DNA of 5,198 nt from an uncultured Bacillota bacterium (GTDB lineage Bacteria; Bacillota; Clostridia; Christensenellales; UBA1242). Position 1 is the first letter of the stretch, and each line of letters starts with the position of its first letter. A model generated the notes under the pieces. That model had not been told where the DNA came from. It worked only from the letters and a program-made list of their open reading frames with translations, and ran no database searches. Where the stretch lies: contig CAMUGK010000065.1 in assembly GCA_947088415.1 (NCBI GenBank), positions 1 through 5,198 of the forward strand, in the 5' to 3' direction. This document shows, in pieces, positions 1-5,198 of the stretch. The position numbers and the translations under genes were made by a program.

Positions 1-1
1 C

Positions 2-109
2 AATATTGTAAATGAAAATGGCACTTATAAATTTAAACGCAATGAATCATCTACTTTAATATTCGATTACAACAATTTAAGTTTTGAATTAGAAATTCAA
101 GTTTCAATT
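2..109 (+). other. C-terminal end of a truncated first beta module (residues 1-36)
   Basis: The window opens inside a module. The sequence GTYKF (residues 7-11) followed by FELEIQVSI (28-36) has the look of the last two strands of an Ig-like sandwich, in which a 'G-x-Y' strand pairs with a closing strand of alternating hydrophobics. The rest of this module lies upstream of the window. The assignment rests on pattern only. Confidence 0.4.
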
Positions 110-3100
110 AAGCAGGGTGCAAACGATATTTTACTTGATAATGCTAAAATAGAGTTTACTAGTGGTGTGACTTACCAAGATATTGCATCACGTCTTGAAA
201 ATCGTGGAACAACTGTTATTGAAGATGCTACTTACTTAAAAGCGTCAACGGAAGAGATTAATAATGTAACTTATCTTAAAGTTAATGATAGTTATTGGTA
301 TCTTGAAAATGAAAAAGCTGCTACAAAAATAGATATTAATTTTATAGCAACAAGAGGCATTGCAGGTTTCAATGAATATGATGGTGCTTATTATACAACA
401 GGCACAGACAGCACAAACAACAGCACAATCACTTATAGACCAGTTGGCGGAAATGGATTGTTTGGATTAGACTCACAAAATGTTTACACAATCTTTAAGG
501 TAACTAAAGGTAAAGATACAATCTTTTATATGGTTGTTCCAACAATAATTTCAAGAATAGGTTCAATTTTTGGAATTTATGATGATATTCTTGTCGATGA
601 TCAACCAACCACTCAAGTTGCAAAGATTGAAGACCTTATCAGTAATGACTTTAAAAAGTTGATTGACGAACACAAATTTATGACTGTTAAAGCAGGGCAA
701 GATATTGTCATTGCAAGACATTATGAAAGTGATGTTGACTTCAATCAAACAGCAGCAGGCTTATATTATCTTAAAAATAAAGAAAAAAACACAAATATAT
801 CAATCTCAATTTTAAATAATGAATTTACTACTCAAGGCCTTGGATCAATTCGAGCTTTTGACACTTTGTCAGAAGAAGATAAAAAACTTCTCAATGTTAC
901 TGAGGGCGATGTTGTGCTTCGTCTTAATCATTTGACAAAAGATTATGCGACTTATGGCTATATCACATTAATGGCAAACGTTACAATAACTGGTGGCTAT
1001 ACACAAACCTTCTATTTCACAGTTCGTGTTGAACCTGATGCAGAAATTCAGCATGTTATGTATCCTTACAGCGAAAATGAAGAATATGTTATATCAAAAC
1101 TTGATGGACTTGGCAATTTTATACCAGAAGTTCTCTATCTTGATAGACCACATGATGAAAAAACATTATGCCCTAACAAATATAGATTTAATATTAAAAT
1201 TAATGGTGAATTAAACAGAGATTTAACTTATCGTGACTATATTTTTAGTGTAAGTGACGAAGAAAGCAAACTAAACCCATACACTAGTGAAGATGGTTGG
1301 GGAAAACTTGTTTCTTTCGATTGGAATAAAACAAACGAAGGGTCAATTCTTACAATAACTCCAAAACCAGAATCTGGCAAACTTACAATAATTGTCCGTC
1401 GAAGTTATGACAGTGTTGTTGGTGGAATTAGTGATTACACAATTATTGTCAATGATGACAACAGCAAAAATTTTGCTCTTGAATTTCCAAATGATAATGT
1501 CAAATTTGAAAATGGAGAATATATTTGGAGAGTTAAGAGAACGGGAAGTTATCCAACAACTACAATCAACCTTATTAATAAAACAATTCAAAATGGTGGA
1601 GAAGTTATTTCAATCGTTCCAAACGAATTGAATGTAATACCAGTTATGCCGAATGAAAAACCTTGCACATTATATTATAACAATCGCGTTGCAAGTGCAA
1701 AAATTAATTCACAAGGTCAACTTGATGAAAATGGAATTGAAGTTGAATCTAACACACTGCTTTTAGACCTTGCAGAATATTTAGATAAAGAATATGCTTT
1801 TGATGCTTATCTATATTCTCAATATGGACTTCTTGGAAGTTTAAGAATAGAAATTGAGGGTAGTGTAGTTTATTCAATTGAAAAAGATGAAACAGCAATC
1901 AATGCAAGCGAAAGCAGAGATTTGACAGATTTCTTCTCTATTACTTCAATTAATAATGATAGTGAAAATGTTTCTCACAATGGACTTCCACAAGGAGTTA
2001 CAGAAGTTGACGAAGCTCCAGAAAATGCAGAGATTTCAGGTTATGCTTATGCTGTTGGAGATGCGGAAATAACAGAGCAACAAATTGATAATGTTGAGAT
2101 TAAAAATAATAAACTTAACACCTTTGCAAGCCCAGTTGATAATAAGATAAAGATAAAAGTTACATTAAATATATATTATATATATAAACTATCAACAACA
2201 ACCACAAATGAAAGTGGAGAAGTAACTACAGAAAGTCTAGTTTATACTGTTAATACCTTTACATTTAGTTTTGATGTAGATATTCTCAAAAATCTTTTCA
2301 ATAAAGATAACACTGTTTTTGATAAAGACAACATTCAAACTTTAGGCGGAAGAGATCAAGTTTTAATTTCAGCAGGAAATAAATTATTGCGTTTTGCCGA
2401 CCTTGTAAAAGGTTCTTTAGACGCTGGGTCAAATATTGCAAACCGAGTTGTCTTCACTTGGAAGGCTACTCGTGGTGGCAATGCATTTGAAGATGGTTGT
2501 TCATTCAATGAACTAACCAAGGAAAATACAGGTATAGTTTTAATCCAAACTAAAGAGGTGTCAGAACTTACCGAAGCCACAGCATTAATAACAATCGATT
2601 TATACAAATCTCTTTCTGATGAAAAACCTTATTCAACAATTCAGGTTAATTACACTTTCGTAGTTGAGCCAAATGTTACAATTTCTCCAAATTATCCAAA
2701 ACCAGAAGTTAAAGAAGATAAGGATTATCAAGAAAACGGTCTTGGCGTTGAATATTTTGAAAATGGAAAAGAAATTAAGGCAGACGAAGACTTTATAAAT
2801 GCAAAAGCGCCTTTTGCTGACGAAAATAGATTTGTTATAACCGAAAAAGAAGTTTGGAGATATGATAAAGTTTCAGACGCTGGCTCGGGATTTGATTTCA
2901 ATTTTGGAAAAGTTGATTTAAATTCAAAAATCAAAGTTGAAATTTCTGAAATTTCAAACGTTACAATATTTAATCTTGATGAAAAACCTAGCGGAGAATA
3001 TAATGGAAGCATTACAGATAACCCAGAATATTTCATCTCGCAAGGCAGTTTGATTTATACAAATGACGAAGAACATATCAATGCTAATATGCAATTCTTG

Positions 3101-5197
3101 TTTGGCGAATGGAAACAAGATAGAGGCGCAAACACTTACAGCGCTCAAGACAATGGCGACAGAGCATATGTCACATTCCTTATGACATGCAATAGCGTTG
3201 TTGAAACCTATACTGTTGAAGTTCTTTCAAAAACCGAACAACTTTTCAATGTTAAATTTAACACAGTAAATTCAAACACTAATGACGGCGTTGAAACTTT
3301 CTATGTTGACAATCTTACCAAGTCGACAAATATTTTTGAAGAAGGACGTGTTGTTACGGCAAAACTTAAATCTCCTTCAGAAGGCAACAGCAATCTTGAA
3401 AGTGATTTATCAAACAAATTCCAAATGTTGTTTGAAAAATTTGAGAATAATGAATATAGTTATAAAATTGTTCATGGCGTTAAATTTAGTGTTAAAGATA
3501 TTGGACAAGAAGTTGCTGTAGATTTGCATTCGTCATTCGCTGGATTTAAGTTTGTTGGCATCTATGTTGATGGCAAAGAAATTAAAGAAGCAAATACCAA
3601 CTTGTTATTAGATGAAACTGTTAAGTATGAAAATCCATTTATACCAAAATTAGATAAAGATTTGGTTGATTATTCAGTTAACATCTTTAACACTCTTCCA
3701 AAAATAGCTTCAAGAGTTCAATTGTTGTATAACGGAATTATTGTTGACCCAAGCAGAATGAATGGCGAGATACAATTGTATGATTCTAAGGGTGGACAAA
3801 CAACAACAGTAGATTACTCAATTGAACAGACAAAAGATGAACTTGACAAAGAACTTTCTGTTACAGAATTTAAGTTTGTTTATGACAATGGCAATGAAAA
3901 TTCAACAAATTCTAGCAAAGTTGAAAATGAGATTGAAAACAGACAATACTCTTACACAATTTCACTTGATTTTGACGTTGAACAAAAAATTACTTTTGTT
4001 GAAAAAAATGGAGAACTAAGAGTTTCAAGCAAAAAGTATAATGAAATTGATACAAGTTCGACAGATATGCTTGTTGAAAAAGCAAAACTTTATCATAAGA
4101 GTGCAAATGATACTTCAGCGTTATTCACTCAAAAAGATTTTGAAGAAGAAAACAGACGACTTGAATTATCAGTTGTGGGTTTGGAAAGCGCTTATGATGA
4201 TGAGACTGACGATGAACTTAAAGCAATCCTTGACCAATTTGAAGGAATTGATAAACCATATTATGGCTCAACTTCAAATAGATACCTTTCAATTGCTCCA
4301 CGTAAAATTGGAGGAGGAACTTCAGGACAGACTTATGATTATCGCATTGAAGCGGAAGGCGCACAGAATAAAGGCAATTATGCACTTCTTAAAATCACTT
4401 ACTCAGTTACATTGACTATTGATGGCAAAGAAATAACTTATACTCAAAATTATTATGTTGTTTATTTCATCAAGTCAGATTATCGAATTTTCTATTCAGG
4501 TGCAGAAGTTAAACCTGACGTAAAAAATGGCTATAAAGTTACAAACAAAAATGCTCCTTATGAAATAAATAAAGAGGGTAATAATGGCATTTATGAAAGT
4601 GTTGTAGTTGCTGGTGGTGCAAACACAACTAAAGATAGAATTGTCAAAGTTATTCATAAAGTTCCTGGGGACTCTGATGTCGGAGCTTCTGACTTTACAT
4701 TTGTAATGAAATTAGATGAAAAAGAAGACGGTTCAACTTATAACGATACAACAAATGTAGACAGAAAGTTGAATGATTTGGTAGAAGAAGGATATGGCTG
4801 GGAAAAGGATAATGAAGAAAAGCCAACATTCTATACTTGGAAAAATCCAGAAAATGTTACAGCACAAAATGCCGAATTTGTTTGGAGCAATGTTAAAACA
4901 GTTGAGTTTGGCACTCAAAAATATAAACTTGTTGCAACAGATAGATATGGCTACACTTTTGAAGTTTACATCACTTTGTCAAAACAAAATTCAATCAATC
5001 CTGCAATAAATTATAGTTCTGCTTTAACAGAAGGCGATAGTTTTGATTTTGGTCTTTCAAATTATGAACTTGTTTCATTGGATGAAGCTGAAAAACAATT
5101 GGTTGTAAGCCTTGCTCCAGAATCTTCATCAAGCACAAAGACAACACTTCTGCCAATCTCTGGCATAAATGAGGCTTGGGTGTTTGACAAACCATTC
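2..5197 (+). CDS. Internal fragment of a giant multi-module surface-type protein with tandem Ig-like beta-rich domains
   Basis: This frame is open across the whole window (1,732 codons) and continues past both edges, so neither the start nor the stop can be placed. The other long frames are broken repeatedly. The translation is soluble and beta-rich, with alternating-hydrophobic strand pairs such as YFTVRVEP (residues 338-345), YTIIV (479-483), FTFSFDVDI (753-761), YTVEV (1070-1074) and YTFEVYITL (1651-1659). It has four Cys (390, 555, 833, 1063) and 11 Trp, all TGG. No hydrophobic segment long enough to span a membrane is seen, nor an LPXTG motif, S-layer homology motif or enzyme motif. Long low-Cys strings of Ig-like or Big-type modules are typical of secreted or wall-attached adhesins and stalk proteins of low-GC Gram-positive bacteria. 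That role is inferred from architecture only. Coding is near certain; extracellular location is likely; binding partner and function are unknown. No neighbouring gene is visible. Confidence 0.93.
110..541 (+). other. Putative beta module 2 (residues 37-180)
   Basis: The stretch begins with a short probable helix (TYQDIASRLENRG, residues about 57-69) and continues with Tyr- and Thr-rich strands, including YLKVNDSYWYLEN (around W99) and a polar Thr/Asn/Ser loop near residues 132-141. It closes with the strand pair VYTIFKV (161-167) and DTIFYMVVP (172-180), joined by a Lys/Gly turn. The closing strand lies about 144 residues after that of the preceding module. No named family is recognised, and the boundaries are approximate. 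Confidence 0.35.
542..1036 (+). other. Putative beta module 3 with an inserted helical segment (residues 181-345)
   Basis: After the preceding closing strand comes an amphipathic, probably helical stretch (residues about 206-225, VAKIEDLISNDFKKLIDEHK). Next is VKAGQDIVI (228-236), which looks like the strand opening a sandwich. A second charged short helix (LSEEDKKLLNVTEGD, about 287-301) precedes the closing hairpin YGYITLMANVTI / FYFTVRVEP (318-345). The pattern 'helix, then strand-turn-strand ending in V-E-P' recurs in weaker form in module 7. The family is not recognised with certainty; an Ig-like or Big-type fold is the best guess. Confidence 0.4.
1031..1066 (+). repeat. Junction motif E-P-x3-I-x4-Y-P, copy 1 (residues 344-355)
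   Basis: The segment EPDAEIQHVMYP follows directly on a closing beta strand (YFTVRV) and leads into the next module. It matches EPNVTISPNYP at residues 889-899, differing by one inserted residue. The identities are at functionally telling positions: E-P, the central Ile and the Y-P pair. The likeness is visible in protein only; the DNA of the two copies is not closely similar. It probably marks an inter-domain linker and the first strand of the following domain. Confidence 0.55.
1037..1456 (+). other. Ig-like beta module 4 (residues 346-485)
   Basis: This is one of the more convincing sandwich modules. It begins with the Y-P junction (354-355), carries C390, W433 and W441, and has the run SILTITPKPESGKLTIIVRR (448-467). 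This resembles bacterial Ig-like (Big-type) domains, in which an 'L-T-I-x-P' strand is followed by a Gly turn and an alternating-hydrophobic strand. It closes with SDYTIIVND (477-485). The closing strand sits 140 residues after the previous one. The fold call is by pattern; family membership would need a profile search. Confidence 0.5.
1457..1861 (+). other. Putative Ig-like beta module 5 (residues 486-620)
   Basis: The module starts with NFALEF (488-493), includes W509 in GEYIWRVKR and the turn PNEKPC (550-555), and has a strand-rich middle (TLYYNNRVASAKI). It closes with SQYGLLGSLRIEIEG (606-620). That closing segment lines up by eye with DRYGYTFEVYITL of module 12: a polar pair, then Y-G, then alternating hydrophobics. 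This 'Y-G' closing strand is common in Ig-like repeats. Its end is about 134 residues after that of module 4. Confidence 0.45.
1862..2284 (+). other. Putative beta module 6 with a long acidic loop and a Thr-rich hairpin (residues 621-761)
   Basis: The first half is polar and acidic (EKDETAINASESRD, then a run ending TEVDEAPENAEI), with few hydrophobic residues, and may be a flexible linker or loop. The second half is a clear strand pair. IKIKVTLNIYYIYK (716-729) and LVYTVNTFTFSFDVDI (746-761) are joined by a Thr/Ser/Glu-rich loop containing four consecutive Thr (732-735). The DNA for the NIYYIYK strand is nearly pure A/T (about 2164-2187). The family is not recognised. Confidence 0.4.
2285..2671 (+). 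other. Putative Ig-like beta module 7 (residues 762-890)
   Basis: It opens with a short polar segment, LKNLFNKDNTVFDKD, then carries VLISAGNKLLRFADLVKGS (about 786-804). NRVVFTWKATRGG follows, with W820 in an 'F-x-W' strand typical of sandwich cores. It closes with the hairpin ATALITIDL / IQVNYTFVVEP (859-890), analogous to the end of module 3. The spacing from the previous closing strand is about 129 residues. C833 is the only cysteine here, so no internal disulfide can form in this module. Confidence 0.42.
2666..2698 (+). repeat. Junction motif E-P-x3-I-x3-Y-P, copy 2 (residues 889-899)
   Basis: EPNVTISPNYP follows the closing strand NYTFVV and corresponds to EPDAEIQHVMYP at residues 344-355, 545 residues upstream. 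After both copies an acidic stretch leads into the next module. A weaker third counterpart, SDYRIFYSG, follows the closing strand near residue 1488, but it lacks both E-P and Y-P and is not annotated as a copy. Confidence 0.55.
2672..3229 (+). other. Putative large beta module 8 (residues 891-1076)
   Basis: It starts at the second Y-P junction and continues through a Lys/Glu/Asp-rich linker (PKPEVKEDKDYQENG). Strands follow around EYFENGKEIKAD (917-928), RFVITEKEVWRYDKV (W952) and NSKIKVEISEISNVTIFNL (about 974-992). The turn DEKPSG and MQFLFGEW (W1037) come next. It closes with AYVTFLMTCNSVVETYTVEVLS (1055-1076), a strand-turn-strand whose YTVEV resembles YTIIV of module 4. At 186 residues it is longer than the usual step and may hold more than one domain. 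Confidence 0.4.
3230..3688 (+). other. Putative module 9, containing a Flg_new-like stretch (residues 1077-1229)
   Basis: The region begins with LFNVKFNTVN (about 1081-1090), contains a Ser/Asn/Glu-rich middle with a possible short helix (LSNKFQMLFEKFENNE), and then the Flg_new-like stretch annotated separately. It ends with LVDYSVNIF (1221-1229), read as a closing strand. That closing strand is less obvious than those in modules 3, 4, 6, 7 and 12. The boundary with module 10 is uncertain. Confidence 0.3.
3473..3640 (+). other. Stretch resembling a Listeria-Bacteroides (Flg_new / InlB B-type) repeat (residues 1158-1213)
   Basis: The core GFKFVGIYVDGKEIKE (1181-1196) resembles the signature of this beta-grasp family, usually written as 'G-[YF]-x-F-x-G-W-Y-x-D-G-x-x-[IV]'. 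LLLDETVKYENPF follows where the family normally has its last strand. A strand-rich segment, HGVKFSVKDIGQEVAVDL, precedes it. The conserved Trp of the family is Ile1187 here, so this would be a degenerate copy. Such repeats occur in Gram-positive surface proteins between other domains. The call is by eye and could be coincidence. Confidence 0.3.
3689..3982 (+). other. Putative short module 10 (residues 1230-1327)
   Basis: This stretch runs from NTLPKIASRVQLLYNGIIVD (about 1230-1249), through a Gly/Thr-rich turn and a charged segment (SIEQTKDELDKELSVTEF), to the strand RQYSYTISLDFDVEQ (1314-1328). At about 98 residues it is shorter than the other units. Either it is a smaller domain, or the boundary with module 9 has been placed wrongly. 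No family is recognised. Confidence 0.25.
3983..4468 (+). other. Putative beta module 11 with a charged helical insert (residues 1328-1489)
   Basis: The opening strands (KITFVEKNGELRVSSKKY, about 1329-1346) are followed by a strongly charged, probably helical segment from about residue 1377. This includes FEEENRRLELSVVG, the acidic run YDDETDDEL (1398-1406) and LKAILDQFEGID. The second half returns to sandwich-like sequence: YLSIAPRKIGGG, then TYDYRIEAEG. It ends with the hairpin NYALLKITYSVTLTI / YYVVYFI (1459-1490), with the turn DGKEI between strands. The architecture (helical insert, strand with 'I-x-P', Gly turn, closing hairpin) recalls modules 3 and 4. Confidence 0.4.
4469..4978 (+). 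other. Ig-like beta module 12 (residues 1490-1659)
   Basis: The module contains W1600, W1613 (FYTWKNPENV) and W1628 (AEFVWSNV), then the ending KYKLVATDRYGYTFEVYITL (1640-1659). The 'Y-x-L-x-A-T-D-x-x-G-Y' arrangement is characteristic of the last two strands of many bacterial Ig-like, HYR-like and Big-type domains, where the consensus resembles 'Y-T-V-T-A-T-D-x-x-G-N'. This makes it the best single piece of evidence for the Ig-like interpretation. The first half (VVVAGGANTTKDRIVKVIHKV, then FTFVMKLDEKEDG) supplies the earlier strands. Confidence 0.5.
4979..5197 (+). other. Start of a further module, cut by the window edge (residues 1660-1732)
   Basis: After the closing strand of module 12 comes SKQNSINPAINYSSALTEGD, loosely like the opening of a new repeat (an N/P-x-I-N-Y junction, then 'T-E-G-D-S-F-D-F'). 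YELVSLDEAEKQLVVSLAPES then leads into a Ser/Thr-rich turn, and W1726 appears just before the edge. The frame is still open at the last complete codon, so the protein continues beyond the window by an unknown length. Confidence 0.4.
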
Positions 5198-5198
5198 A

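Noticed and set aside
530..541. Hydrophobic stretch FYMVVPTII as a membrane segment or signal peptide
   Set aside because: The hydrophobic run is too short and is followed by polar and charged residues. It fits a beta strand at a module end, and the frame is open far upstream of Met177.
2164..2187. Alternating A/T tract resembling a promoter -10 region or a palindrome
   Set aside because: It encodes the strand NIYYIYK in frame, no -35 element or downstream start accompanies it, and such tracts are expected from Ile/Tyr/Asn codons in this base composition.
2728..3036. Reverse-strand open frame of 102 codons
   Set aside because: It lies wholly antisense to the 1,732-codon frame, has no plausible operon context, and its sequence is what reversed GAA/AAA/TTT-rich codons produce. 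The other reverse frames (563-748, 1343-1591, 2356-2607, 2954-3148, 4733-4918, 4995-5195) are dismissed for the same reason.
4310..4320. Strong Shine-Dalgarno-like string ggaggaggaac
   Set aside because: It encodes a Gly-Gly-Gly turn in the main frame. The next ATG (4335) is too far downstream and leads only into the shadow frame that stops at 4415.
4041..4415. Forward open frame of 124 codons in another phase
   Set aside because: It overlaps the main frame completely and is Leu/Lys/Met/Gln-rich low-complexity sequence arising from a frame shift of the real codons. The forward frames at 993-1214, 1392-1631, 3282-3521, 3822-4019 and 4794-5009 share this phase and are also shadows.
1..5198. 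CRISPR array, transposon ends, tRNA or rRNA, phage or defence genes
   Set aside because: I saw no regularly spaced direct repeats, inverted terminal repeats, cloverleaf-like segments or enzyme motifs. The open coding frame fills the entire window.

Overview
The window is one uninterrupted forward coding frame. Read from base 2, it stays open for 1,732 codons to the right edge, with no in-frame stop, no convincing start and no intergenic space. It is therefore an internal piece of a single very large gene whose two ends both lie outside the window. No RNA gene, mobile element, CRISPR array, promoter or terminator can be supported.

The DNA is A+T-rich (about two thirds by eye), with AAA, GAA, AAT, GAT, CTT and AGA favoured. 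All 11 in-frame tryptophans are TGG and no in-frame TGA occurs, which fits the standard bacterial code and argues against a mycoplasma-type code. A low-GC Bacillota-like bacterium, for example an uncultured gut clostridial lineage, is the most natural guess. The taxonomic call is an inference and is weak.

The protein looks like a giant, beta-rich, modular extracellular or cell-surface protein. It is rich in Asn, Asp, Glu, Lys, Ser, Thr, Tyr and Val, has only four cysteines, and shows no membrane segment, catalytic motif or nucleotide-binding motif. Alternating-hydrophobic strand pairs of the kind that close bacterial Ig-like beta-sandwiches recur along it. The closing strands fall near residues 34, 178, 343, 483, 616, 759, 888, 1074, 1228, 1326, 1488 and 1657, an average step of about 147 residues. 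I read this as roughly a dozen tandem, strongly diverged modules. Two module junctions share a clear sequence motif (E-P-x3-I-x3/4-Y-P). One module contains a stretch resembling the Listeria-Bacteroides (Flg_new) beta-grasp repeat.

The signal peptide and the cell-wall or membrane anchor expected of such a protein are not in the window, so surface location and an adhesin-like role are inferences. The module entries below divide the one gene; they are not separate genes. Module boundaries were placed by eye and may be off by 10 to 20 residues.
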